From Lachnospiraceae bacterium (lineage in GTDB: Bacteria > Bacillota > Clostridia > Lachnospirales > Lachnospiraceae): DNA of 11,891 bases. Made by a program: the position numbers and the translations under genes. Below, one piece after another: positions 1 through 6,295 of the stretch. How positions within the stretch are numbered: position 1 is the first letter of the stretch; each line of letters starts with the position of its first letter. The notes beneath the pieces are model-generated. The model did no database searches and was not told where the DNA came from. It saw only the letters and a program-made list of their open reading frames with translations. Where the stretch lies: assembly GCA_003535955.1 (NCBI GenBank), contig DPZM01000293.1, positions 1 to 11,891 on the forward strand, given 5' to 3'.

Positions 1-221
1 GGTGTATTCTTCTTTTCTCTAATCTCCTTGCATACCGAAAAGCCGTCAAGGCCCGGAAGCATAAGATCAAGGATCACCAATGCATAATCCTCGTTTAATG
101 CCCTGTCAAGGCCCCTGCTGCCATCCGCCTCGATCGTTGTCTCAAATCCGGACATCTCAAGGTAATCCTTCTCAAGTTCTGCTATTGCTTCTTCATCCTC
201 TATTATCAATATCCTGTTCAT
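1..221 (-). CDS. Response regulator, receiver domain (partial, 3' end outside window)
   Basis: This is the N-terminal part of a two-component response regulator; 73 complete codons are visible before the window edge. The start reads MNRILIIEDEEAIAELEKDY. The receiver hallmarks are present: the acidic pair E8/D9 near the end of the first beta strand and the phospho-acceptor Asp at about residue 52 in LVILDLMLPGLDG. The output domain lies outside the window; an OmpR/PhoB-type winged helix would be usual beside this kind of kinase, but that is inference. The start codon overlaps the stop of the upstream histidine kinase (ATGA), and an AAGGAG ribosome binding site at 227-232 lies inside the kinase's last codons, so the two are co-transcribed and translationally coupled. 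The kinase precedes the regulator, the reverse of the more common order. Confidence 0.93.
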   Translation of the reverse strand, partial: MNRILIIEDEEAIAELEKDYLEMSGFETTIEADGSRGLDRALNEDYALVILDLMLPGLDGFSVCKEIREKKNT

Positions 222-1162
222 CTTAACTCCTTATTATCATATTTATGAAGCGTGAAATTTATGGCTGCTCCCTGTCCTTCCACGCTGGCGGCCCATATAT
301 ATCCGCCGTGATCTTCTATTATCTTCTTAACTATCGAAAGACCGATCCCGCTTCCCATCTTTGAGGAATTGCGTGATACATCACTTCTGTAGAACCTGTC
401 AAATATATATGGCAGATCCTTTGCGGCTATGCCATGACCGTTATCGGCTATCTCAACCTTGATCGAATCACCTATATCAAGGATCCCGATAGATATGGTT
501 CCGTCTTTACGGCCCAAATATTTTATCGAGTTGGATATGATATTGTTTACTACCCTTCTTAACTGCTCGGGATCGGCTACTATCACAACATCCTCGGATA
601 CCGAATTCTTATATTCAAGCTTCAGCCCCTTGGCTTCAAGTTCAAGGCTTATATCAAGTGCGCCGTCATTGAAGTATTCACAAACATTTAGCATGTGAAA
701 ATTATACGGAATACTGTTTGTGTCGAGACGAGAATACAGAGTAAGTTCGTTGATCAGATGGTCCATGTCATTCGCCTTGTTATAGATGGTCTTAATATAC
801 CTGTCTATCTTCTCCGGCGTATCAGCCACACCGTCTATAATTCCTTCAACATATCCCTTGATCGAAGTTATGGGTGTCCTTAGATCATGCGATATGTTGC
901 TTATTACCTCTCTTGTTTCCTCTTCACTTTTCCGCTTATCCTCAAGGATATCCTTTATCTGCTCACGGATTTTCTCAAGATAGCCGGCTGTCTTGTCAAG
1001 CACACCCCTGAAGCCTTCACCGAATTCATGGTCAAAGTCACCCTCCGCCATGTATTTTACAAGCTCCTCCAGCTTCTTTATCGGACGGATAAGCCTTTTA
1101 TATATTATCAGCGCAGCCGTTCCTGCCACTATAAATGTAATAAATACTATCATATAACCCAT
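218..1162 (-). CDS. Sensor histidine kinase, single visible TM segment with HAMP, no sensor domain
   Basis: This is a membrane histidine kinase that should phosphorylate the regulator encoded directly downstream. Counting from the ATG at 1162 (314 aa), there is one transmembrane segment at about residues 2-22 and a HAMP-like linker from about 24 (RPIKKLEELVKYMAEGDFD). The H box ISHDLRTP follows, with the phosphorylated His at 92, then an N box (NNIISNS, about 206-212), a G1 box (DNGHG, 240-244), an F box (YIFDRFYR) and a G2 box (GSGIGLS, 270-276). Every catalytic motif is intact. Most relatives have two TM helices around a 100-200 aa sensor; here nothing precedes the single helix, so the signal is probably sensed in the membrane, by HAMP, or by a partner. 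The start is uncertain: none of TTG 1180, ATG 1162 and ATG 1153 has a clear Shine-Dalgarno, and a stop codon lies just upstream of 1180. Confidence 0.9.
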   Translation of the reverse strand: MGYMIVFITFIVAGTAALIIYKRLIRPIKKLEELVKYMAEGDFDHEFGEGFRGVLDKTAGYLEKIREQIKDILEDKRKSEEETREVISNISHDLRTPITSIKGYVEGIIDGVADTPEKIDRYIKTIYNKANDMDHLINELTLYSRLDTNSIPYNFHMLNVCEYFNDGALDISLELEAKGLKLEYKNSVSEDVVIVADPEQLRRVVNNIISNSIKYLGRKDGTISIGILDIGDSIKVEIADNGHGIAAKDLPYIFDRFYRSDVSRNSSKMGSGIGLSIVKKIIEDHGGYIWAASVEGQGAAINFTLHKYDNKELR

Positions 1163-1168
1163 TAATCT

Positions 1169-1177
1169 AGTATAACA
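1169..1177 (-). promoter_or_regulatory. Possible extended -10 element before the kinase gene
   Basis: The minus strand reads TGTTATACT, an extended -10 (TGN plus TATACT) with no recognisable -35. It would start transcription near 1162, almost at the ATG of the kinase, so the message would have no leader or translation would begin at the next ATG (1153). It could equally be a chance AT-rich match. Confidence 0.3.
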
Positions 1178-1236
1178 CAAATACTGTTAATTAATATCAC
1201 TTATTTATCTTTCCGTTATAAATTCAGAAAATTTGT

Positions 1237-1264
1237 TTGACTTAAATATAATTTATTATAAAAT
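1237..1264 (+). promoter_or_regulatory. Sigma-A type promoter for rubrerythrin-murG
   Basis: TTGACT at 1237-1242 is followed after a 16-bp spacer by TAAAAT at 1259-1264, which predicts a transcript start near 1271 and a leader of about 40 nt. A perfect TATAAT at 1247-1252 lies in the spacer but has no usable -35, so I prefer the first pair. Confidence 0.6.
1246..1261. promoter_or_regulatory. PerR-like operator in the rubrerythrin promoter
   Basis: ATATAAT-TT-ATTATAA lies between the -35 and -10 of the rubrerythrin promoter. The PerR box of Firmicutes is TTATAAT-N-ATTATAA. The right half here is perfect and the left half has one mismatch, but the spacer is 2 nt instead of 1. Bound peroxide-sensing repressor would block the promoter, and PerR control of reverse rubrerythrins is known in clostridia. 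The AT-rich background and the spacing make this tentative. Confidence 0.4.
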
Positions 1265-1297
1265 ATAAGTGATACCCTATTATTCCACTTGAAAACG

Positions 1298-1305
1298 AAA
1301 GGAGA
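1298..1305 (+). promoter_or_regulatory. Ribosome binding site fixing the rubrerythrin start
   Basis: AAAGGAGA ends 7 nt before the ATG at 1313. It selects that ATG over the in-frame TTG at 1289, which has no Shine-Dalgarno and would add eight non-homologous residues. Confidence 0.85.
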
Positions 1306-1312
1306 TATTCAT

Positions 1313-1897
1313 ATGAAGTATGTATGTCAAGTATGCGGTTATGTGCATGAAGGAGACAATCCTCCCGAAAAATGTCCTGTTTGCGGTGTAGGTCCGGACA
1401 AGTTCAAGGCCGTTGAAGGAGAAATGAAACTTGCTGCAGAACATGAATACGGTATTTATGATAAGACCGTTAAAGACAATCCTAATCTGGATGACGAAAC
1501 CAAAAAATACATCCTTGACCAGTTGAAGTCCAACTTCACGGGAGAGTGCTCCGAGGTAGGTATGTACCTGTGCATGGCAAGAATCGCCCATCGTGAGGGC
1601 TATCCCGAAATCGGTTTGTATTGGGAAAAGGCTGCTTTCGAAGAAGCCGAACATGCCGCTAAATTTGCAGAGCTTCTGGGTACAGAGCTTGAACCGAATA
1701 TGAAGGCATCAACCAAGGAAAACCTTAAGTGGAGATATGAATGCGAGTTCGGCGCAACTCAGGGCAAGTTCGATCTGGCATTATGCGCCAAGAAGAATGA
1801 TCTTGATGCCATCCACGACACGGTCCATGAGATGGCAAGGGATGAGGCAAGGCACGGACAGGCGCTTAAGGGTCTGCTTGACCGCTATTTTAAATGA
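1313..1897 (+). CDS. Reverse rubrerythrin (rubredoxin-like N-terminus, ferritin-like diiron C-terminus)
   Basis: This is a 194-aa cytoplasmic non-haem iron protein that, by family, reduces hydrogen peroxide (and in clostridial relatives oxygen) to water with electrons from NADH via partner proteins. Domain order is the reverse of classical rubrerythrin. A rubredoxin-like Fe(SCys)4 site comes first (C5, C8, C21 and C24, in CQVCGY and CPVCG), then a four-helix ferritin-like domain from about residue 45. Likely diiron ligands are visible: E78 in FTGE, ExxH at 111-114 (AFEEAEH), one of the glutamates in YECEFG (143/145), and ExxH at 178-181 (DEARH). Nothing is missing. The gene has its own promoter with a PerR-like site and overlaps murG by 4 bp (ATGA), so the oxidative-stress enzyme and a cell-wall enzyme share a message. 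Confidence 0.93.
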   Translation: MKYVCQVCGYVHEGDNPPEKCPVCGVGPDKFKAVEGEMKLAAEHEYGIYDKTVKDNPNLDDETKKYILDQLKSNFTGECSEVGMYLCMARIAHREGYPEIGLYWEKAAFEEAEHAAKFAELLGTELEPNMKASTKENLKWRYECEFGATQGKFDLALCAKKNDLDAIHDTVHEMARDEARHGQALKGLLDRYFK

Positions 1898-2955
1898 AGA
1901 GAATAATACTTACGGGCGGTGGTACTGCCGGACATGTTACTCCCAACATAGCGCTTATCCCTTCCCTGAAGGAAATGAATTATGATATTCATTATATAGG
2001 GTCGTATGAAGGAATAGAGAAATCGCTCATGGAAGATATCGGAATTCCCTATCACGGTATTGCTTCCGGTAAGCTTCGAAGGTATTTTTCCCTGCAAAAC
2101 TTCACTGACCCTTTCCGGGTCCTTAAGGGTTTTTTTGAAGCCAACAGGCTGATAAGGGAATTAAAGCCGGATATCGTGTTCTCCAAGGGAGGGTTCGTTT
2201 CTGTCCCTGTTGTAATTGCTGCCGGGAAGAATCATGTACCCGCTGTTATACATGAATCGGACATGACCCCCGGGCTTGCAAATAAGCTGTGCTTTAGATC
2301 GGCAAAAAAGATATGCTGCAACTTTCCCGAGACCCTGTCTTTTTTGCCGGCCGGTAAGGCGGTACTGTCGGGTTCTCCGATAAGGCATGAACTGCTTGAG
2401 GGTTCCAGGGAAGCAGGGCGTGTCTTTACGGGATTTACAGACAGTAAGCCCGTCATCATGGTAATAGGCGGTTCCCTGGGGGCTGCCAACGTGAATTCGG
2501 CTTTACGAAGAAACCTGCCGAAGCTTCTTGAAAAATACAATATAGTCCATCTGACCGGCAAGGGTAAGGCTGACAGCAGTCTTAACGGCACTCCCGGATA
2601 TGTTCAGTATGAATATATAAAGGATGAACTGAAGGACCTGTTTGCCCTGTGCGATATTGTTATATCCCGCGCCGGAGCAAATGCCATATGTGAACTGCTG
2701 GCATTGAGGAAGCCCAATCTCTTAATACCTCTTCCCTCAAAGAGCAGCCGCGGCGATCAGCTCCTGAACGCCGAATCATTTAATAAGCAAGGCTACTCCA
2801 TGGTTCTTAAAGAGGATGATCTTACAGATGAGCAGCTCCTTAAGATGATAGATGAATTATATGAAAACCGGGACAAATACATTAAAGCCATGACAGGCAG
2901 CAGTCAAAACGATGCCATAAATACAATAATCTCCATGATCAGGGATCTCTCCTGA
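1894..2955 (+). CDS. murG: UDP-GlcNAc:lipid I N-acetylglucosaminyltransferase MurG
   Basis: This enzyme transfers GlcNAc from UDP-GlcNAc to lipid I at the cytoplasmic membrane face, making lipid II, the last cytoplasmic step of peptidoglycan precursor synthesis. At 353 aa it has the normal length and the two-lobed GT-B architecture. Motifs include GGGTAGH (8-14) near the N-terminus, HESDMTPGLANK (from 120), GSPIR (160-164), IGGSLGA (191-197), the donor-binding SRAGANAICELLAL (258-271) and GDQLLNAESF (from 287). From memory the sequence, especially SGKLRRYF and the RGDQ segment, is closest to the MurG2 form of the Bacillus cereus group, which is encoded away from the dcw cluster; no dcw genes are seen here either. 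Whether the genome has another murG cannot be judged. The start overlaps the rubrerythrin stop (ATGA) and lacks a strong ribosome binding site of its own, so translation is probably coupled. Confidence 0.92.
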   Translation: MKRIILTGGGTAGHVTPNIALIPSLKEMNYDIHYIGSYEGIEKSLMEDIGIPYHGIASGKLRRYFSLQNFTDPFRVLKGFFEANRLIRELKPDIVFSKGGFVSVPVVIAAGKNHVPAVIHESDMTPGLANKLCFRSAKKICCNFPETLSFLPAGKAVLSGSPIRHELLEGSREAGRVFTGFTDSKPVIMVIGGSLGAANVNSALRRNLPKLLEKYNIVHLTGKGKADSSLNGTPGYVQYEYIKDELKDLFALCDIVISRAGANAICELLALRKPNLLIPLPSKSSRGDQLLNAESFNKQGYSMVLKEDDLTDEQLLKMIDELYENRDKYIKAMTGSSQNDAINTIISMIRDLS

Positions 2956-2970
2956 TCATGGAGATTTTTT
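2929..2970 (+). terminator. Intrinsic terminator of rubrerythrin-murG
   Basis: A perfect 15-bp stem (ATCTCCATGATCAGG at 2929-2943 with its complement at 2951-2965) with a 7-nt loop is followed by a T run (2965-2970) and CTTTCT. The stem starts inside murG and contains its stop codon. On the opposite strand the hairpin is followed by only a moderately T-rich stretch, so it may also weakly terminate the convergent leftward transcript that ends at 2978. Confidence 0.9.
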
Positions 2971-2977
2971 CTTTCTC

Positions 2978-3388
2978 CTAATCCATAGCCAGCAGCATGC
3001 ACAATTCCTTCTGTTCTTCATCTGTCGGCTTACCCGGCTTCCACTGGATCATAGCACCGTCTCCCTTAAACCTCGGTATAAGATGTATATGGAAATGGAA
3101 TACCGTCTGTCCTGCCGCTTCTCCGTTGTTCTGAACTATGTTAAAGCCGTCGCAATGAAGCTTATCCGTCATATGGGCAGCAAGCTTCTTAGCCAAAACT
3201 AAGGCCCTTCCGGCAATGTCTTCGGGAAGCTCATAAATATTGGCATAGTGTTCCTTGGGTATTATAAGTGCATGCCCTTTGGTTGCGGGACCCGCATCCA
3301 AAATAACGGTAAAATCGTTATCTTCATAAATCTTATTTGTCTCAAATACTCCGTTTGCAAGCTTGCAGAAAATACAATCGTCCTTCAT
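2978..3388 (-). CDS. HIT family protein (HinT-like nucleotide hydrolase)
   Basis: A 136-aa histidine-triad protein. The signature HFHIHLIPRF has the three triad histidines at 98, 100 and 102, which form the nucleotide alpha-phosphate binding and catalytic site. The N-terminal CIFC (C5, C8), together with H47 and H98, is the usual zinc-site pattern of bacterial HinT proteins. Family members hydrolyse purine nucleoside phosphoramidates or adenylates; the physiological substrate is generally unclear. Other conserved stretches are GHALIIPKEHY (38-48) and FNIVQNNGEAAGQTVFH (from 82). Length is normal and the protein is predicted soluble and cytoplasmic. A GGAGG site precedes the ATG. The gene starts 13 nt after the flavodoxin-SCP2 gene and is the last of the long leftward run, facing murG with only 22 nt between the two stops. 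Confidence 0.93.
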   Translation of the reverse strand: MKDDCIFCKLANGVFETNKIYEDNDFTVILDAGPATKGHALIIPKEHYANIYELPEDIAGRALVLAKKLAAHMTDKLHCDGFNIVQNNGEAAGQTVFHFHIHLIPRFKGDGAMIQWKPGKPTDEEQKELCMLLAMD

Positions 3389-3401
3389 TTTATAATCCTC
3401 C

Positions 3402-4403
3402 TTAGTCTTCCTTTACAAAGGCAAATGCCTGATCAAGCATCCTTAACCTTCTGAAATCCCCCTTAACCTGCATATCTCCGGACATAAATGCCCTCTGGAA
3501 AGTCATCTGACCCGAAACTATCCTGTTCATGACATCATCATTCAGCTTACACAGGACCTCGGGATCTTCATGATTCCCGTAATAGCAGTTAAGATCCGAG
3601 TTACTTATCTGTACGATCAGAGGTTTCTTCCTCTCCTTTATCATAAATTTATATACAGCATTCACATTTACGGACGGAACGAACTTCTCCCTGAAATCAC
3701 CTATATACATAAGGTTCTCATCGACCCCGGCATGCTCCATTTTGCCCTTGAAAAGGTTGGTCAGCTCCTCAATATCCTCCTTCTGCTGCTGAACATAGGT
3801 TTCATCTGCCGCATATTTGGACAACTGCTCGGATTCCTGGGGTGTGAGAGGTATGTTCCTTCCGGCACCGCTTATCCTCTTTACCGCCTTGTTGCTTGTC
3901 GGAAGCGATTTGGTCTTCTGGGAAATACTCCTGTACAGATTCTCTGCCTTCTTCTCTATTATGGCAAGGTAGTCCTGTTCTATCTCAAACGATACAAAAT
4001 CTTCAACATAAGCACACATTCCGGGCAGGGGAAGACCTCCAAGCATCTCCCATGCAAGAGTTAAGCTTGTCATGGCTTCACGTTCACCGGGTGCGGTTGA
4101 CATTACCACAGGACACATATATGTTGTTTCGAACTTCTCCTTGTTTCCGTACAGCCAGCATGCATCAAGAAACTGCTGCATATATCCGCCTATACCGAAC
4201 CATTCAACAGTTGTTGCAAGTATAATACCATCAGCATCGTTTATGGATGCAGGCAGTGTTGTAATGGTATTCTTGAGTTCATATAGGTTGAACTTCTCAA
4301 CCTTTACATTTAATTCATCAAGAACCTGGCTTATCCTGCCTATGACAAAGAGAGTCGGATCATTTATTATACCCCGTCCACCGTAATAAATGTTGATTTT
4401 CAT
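3402..4403 (-). CDS. Flavodoxin-fold NAD(P)H/FMN-type reductase fused to an SCP2 sterol-carrier domain
   Basis: A 333-aa fusion. Residues 1 to about 165 look like a flavodoxin-like/NADPH-dependent FMN reductase fold: MKINIYYGGRG at the N-terminus, DADGIILATTVEWFGIGG (57-73) in the flavin-loop position, and PVVMSTAPGEREA (98-110). A charged linker (about 165-225) leads to an SCP2 lipid-binding domain, with FMIKERKKPLIVQISNSDL (253-271) followed by the typical GQMTFQRAFMSGDMQVKGD (298-316). SCP2 domains bind hydrophobic ligands in a tunnel, so the fusion suggests a flavin redox enzyme acting on, or carried to, a lipidic substrate; that is inference. No signal peptide or TM segment is seen. The start at 4403 is chosen over 4424 because GGAGGG (4413-4418) sits 9 nt upstream of it. 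It follows the DUF6382-like gene by about 32 nt and precedes the HIT gene by 13 nt. Confidence 0.8.
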   Translation of the reverse strand: MKINIYYGGRGIINDPTLFVIGRISQVLDELNVKVEKFNLYELKNTITTLPASINDADGIILATTVEWFGIGGYMQQFLDACWLYGNKEKFETTYMCPVVMSTAPGEREAMTSLTLAWEMLGGLPLPGMCAYVEDFVSFEIEQDYLAIIEKKAENLYRSISQKTKSLPTSNKAVKRISGAGRNIPLTPQESEQLSKYAADETYVQQQKEDIEELTNLFKGKMEHAGVDENLMYIGDFREKFVPSVNVNAVYKFMIKERKKPLIVQISNSDLNCYYGNHEDPEVLCKLNDDVMNRIVSGQMTFQRAFMSGDMQVKGDFRRLRMLDQAFAFVKED

Positions 4404-4412
4404 GAATTTGGT

Positions 4413-4418
4413 CCCTCC
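4413..4418 (-). promoter_or_regulatory. Ribosome binding site fixing the flavodoxin-SCP2 start
   Basis: GGAGGG on the minus strand lies 9 nt before the ATG at 4403. A start at the upstream in-frame ATG (4424) would place this site inside the coding sequence, so it is rejected. Confidence 0.8.
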
Positions 4419-4435
4419 AAACATTCACAATTATA

Positions 4436-5380
4436 TCACAATTCCCATCCAAATTGTACATCCTTGTCACGGCTCAGCTTCATGTAGGTATCATCCTTAT
4501 TGTTTCCGACTTCATCAAGAGCTTTCGAGAATTTCCTGAATGATCTGTACCATTTAAGTATTATGAGAATGGGCAGCATGATGGCCATTGCTCCGGTCAG
4601 CGTAAGACACATCTTCATTTCCGTCATTTTCATAAGGAACCTCATTGAATCTCCCCCGTATAGGCTTGCGGTAAAGGTAAAGGCGGAAACAAACAGAAGA
4701 ATAAGAATGCACACTCCTATTATAGCCTTGCCTGATGACGGTATAGCCGGTGCGTCATCCTCGTCAGGAAACATGAAATCACTGATATCCTCTATCTTAA
4801 GTATTTCTTCTTCCTCCGCATCCCCAATGACCGGATCGGTCACGGGACTGCTCTTTGTTACCAGCTTTCTTAAGGTATAATCCTCATTAACTACCTGTTT
4901 ATAAAGGCCGTATGCCAGTGATACCGCTGCCTCATCTTTATGGTCCGCCTTTGTCAGGATGTATTCCGCAAGCTCATTCATCCCCTCTGCAAGGGTAGTA
5001 TAAGACCCAGGATAATAGCACCAGAGGACCTTAAGTCTCTCCCTGTCAACATAGATATGTCTCGGATCATAAAACAGATGCTCCGGAGGAAGAAGATATT
5101 CCTCGGCACATTCAAGTCCGGCTGCCATTCCGTTTATAAGGCAGCACAGGAACCTGTGATCCATTTCCTCACACTCATAAAGATCATAGAGGCTGACCAA
5201 AGATGTGATATCGTACACATACTCATCCTTTCCATCAGACCTTATTATGGTACAGGGAAGAAAATCAGGTATATCATTCTCCATAAGCATTCTTGATTTA
5301 TACCCAACATTATTAATCAAGTCACTTTCCAGTATTAAATGATTTCCGCTTATTCCGTTATCATATCGCTCTATAAACAA
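4436..5380 (-). CDS. DUF6382-like two-TM membrane protein of the Tad locus, without FHA domain
   Basis: A 314-aa protein. The N-terminal globular part (1 to about 165) resembles DUF6382, a domain I know from Clostridia next to Tad pilus genes and usually followed by two TM helices and an FHA domain. Recognisable blocks are YDNGISGNHLILE and EYLLPPEHLFYDPRHIYVD (94-112). The latter recalls the degenerate catalytic loop of the pseudokinase-like EssB/YukC proteins of type VII secretion; that likeness is only by eye. An acidic linker (185-210) leads to two TM helices (about 218-240 and 258-276), then a short polar tail ending at 314, where an FHA domain would be expected. Both ends are cytoplasmic by this topology. 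The start is TTG, with a modest AGGTG site upstream, and it overlaps the TadE-like stop by 10 bp. It probably scaffolds or regulates the pilus machine (inference). Confidence 0.7.
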   Translation of the reverse strand: MFIERYDNGISGNHLILESDLINNVGYKSRMLMENDIPDFLPCTIIRSDGKDEYVYDITSLVSLYDLYECEEMDHRFLCCLINGMAAGLECAEEYLLPPEHLFYDPRHIYVDRERLKVLWCYYPGSYTTLAEGMNELAEYILTKADHKDEAAVSLAYGLYKQVVNEDYTLRKLVTKSSPVTDPVIGDAEEEEILKIEDISDFMFPDEDDAPAIPSSGKAIIGVCILILLFVSAFTFTASLYGGDSMRFLMKMTEMKMCLTLTGAMAIMLPILIILKWYRSFRKFSKALDEVGNNKDDTYMKLSRDKDVQFGWEL

Positions 5381-5817
5381 TACCCAACACCTGACTTTCT
5401 GCTTGTTCTTATAAACTCGGCTTCCTTAAGCCTGTAGCTTTCGCATTCATACGAATGTTTTGTATTCCCCGATGAAAGTACTCTCATTACAAGACCCGAC
5501 CCTATATCCGTATCTCCTTCAAATGTGACCCTGATCAAATCCTTACCCACATCTATACTTGTGTTATATGACCATTTGCCTATAAGCTTTCCGGGAAGGA
5601 CCTCACTTAAGGCCTGTGCCGCATTTTCCATTGCCTTGGCGTCCTCACTTTCCTGACTTCCCCTTAAGGCTGCCGACATACATGCCTTATCGACCATACA
5701 TTTATCATGAAGCACAAAGCCCGAAAAGATTATAAACAGAAAAACTCCCAGTATAAATGGCATAAGAAGTGTTATCTCTATGGTAAGGCTTCCCTTAAGC
5801 ATTCCTTTTTTTATCAT
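5371..5817 (-). CDS. TadE-like pseudopilin (short)
   Basis: A 148-aa protein with a short basic N-terminus and a KGSLTIE motif (8-14) leading into one hydrophobic helix (about 16-35); the rest is presumably extracytoplasmic. This is the TadE/TadG layout of minor pilins in Tad systems. The motif places Glu14 at +5 from a Gly9/Ser10 junction, as in substrates of type IV prepilin peptidases, so it may be processed by the peptidase encoded just upstream. Cysteines at 40, 46, 124 and near the C-terminus could form disulfides if exported. The ATG directly follows the peptidase stop codon (TAGATG) and its GGAGG lies in that gene's last codons, so the two are coupled. It shares the KGSLTIE anchor and a 13-bp identical DNA stretch with the larger TadE-like gene at 6345-7103, suggesting an old duplication. 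Confidence 0.75.
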   Translation of the reverse strand: MIKKGMLKGSLTIEITLLMPFILGVFLFIIFSGFVLHDKCMVDKACMSAALRGSQESEDAKAMENAAQALSEVLPGKLIGKWSYNTSIDVGKDLIRVTFEGDTDIGSGLVMRVLSSGNTKHSYECESYRLKEAEFIRTSRKSGVGYCL

Positions 5818-6291
5818 CTAGATTCCTCCTGTATTATTCATTATCATAAGGGTCAGATAGGCCCCCAGAAGAAATGGGACATATGGAAGCGTATCCTTTT
5901 TTCCCTTTCCCTTTACCAGCATACACATGCTCCCTACGGCGGCACATGACACCATTGATATAAAGAGAATGGCAAATATTCTCTCAAACCCCGTCATCAG
6001 TCCCAGAAGAGCGACCAGATACACATCTCCCCTTCCAATGGCTTCCTTTGTTAAAAGGCTTATAATGAACAGTACGGCTCCGGGTATAATTGATAATATG
6101 ATATTTTCTGCATTAATTTCATACATAAGGGTCTCTGCGGCCGCATCGTATCTGTCACCGAAAATATGAACACCTGTCATAAGCCCGGCTGTCAGTACAA
6201 GGAAGATAACAAGCACGCGGATGCTTACAGTTCTTCTCCTTAAATCCGTATATGTGCATGAAATCAATAACAGAATAGCTACTATGTTCAT
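5818..6291 (-). CDS. Prepilin peptidase, TadV/CpaA type (A24 family)
   Basis: A 157-aa multi-span membrane aspartyl protease that should cleave the leader of the Flp1-like pilin and pseudopilins in this locus. The two catalytic aspartates are present: D16 in TYTDLRRR at the end of the first helix, and D89 in GRGD, the GxGD motif. The short length and the absence of the N-terminal methylase/zinc domain of PilD-type enzymes fit the TadV/CpaA subfamily. Hydrophobic segments lie near 1-13, 25-41, 64-81, 92-122 and 137-152. The start is preceded by AAGGAGG at 6296-6302, which also belongs to an inverted repeat that could mask it. The stop abuts the ATG of the short TadE-like gene. Confidence 0.9.
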   Translation of the reverse strand: MNIVAILLLISCTYTDLRRRTVSIRVLVIFLVLTAGLMTGVHIFGDRYDAAAETLMYEINAENIILSIIPGAVLFIISLLTKEAIGRGDVYLVALLGLMTGFERIFAILFISMVSCAAVGSMCMLVKGKGKKDTLPYVPFLLGAYLTLMIMNNTGGI

Positions 6292-6295
6292 ATTT

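Larger units (their letters stand above)
1195..1274. repeat. 10-bp perfect inverted repeat enclosing the divergent control region
   Basis: TATCACTTAT at 1195-1204 and ATAAGTGATA at 1265-1274 are exact reverse complements separated by 60 bp. The right copy overlaps the start region of the rubrerythrin promoter and the left copy lies just upstream of the kinase. The centres are 70 bp apart, so the arrangement would suit two binding sites for one regulator rather than an RNA hairpin. The region is AT-rich and a chance match is possible. Confidence 0.35.

Noticed and set aside
1289..1312. Upstream TTG start for rubrerythrin
   Set aside because: The AAAGGAGA site at 1298-1305 would lie inside the coding region; ATG 1313 has ideal spacing and gives the standard family N-terminus.
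1181..1312. Frameshifted remnant of a missing kinase sensor domain
   Set aside because: All frames upstream of the kinase start are short and AT-rich, with stops, and encode no convincing membrane or sensor segment.
1280..1654. Minus-strand open frame of 124 codons opposite rubrerythrin
   Set aside because: It is the antisense of a conserved diiron protein, and no start signal or family resemblance is visible.
3570..4064. Plus-strand open frame of 164 codons opposite the flavodoxin-SCP2 gene
   Set aside because: The product has no domain I recognise and the frame covers conserved residues of the real gene.
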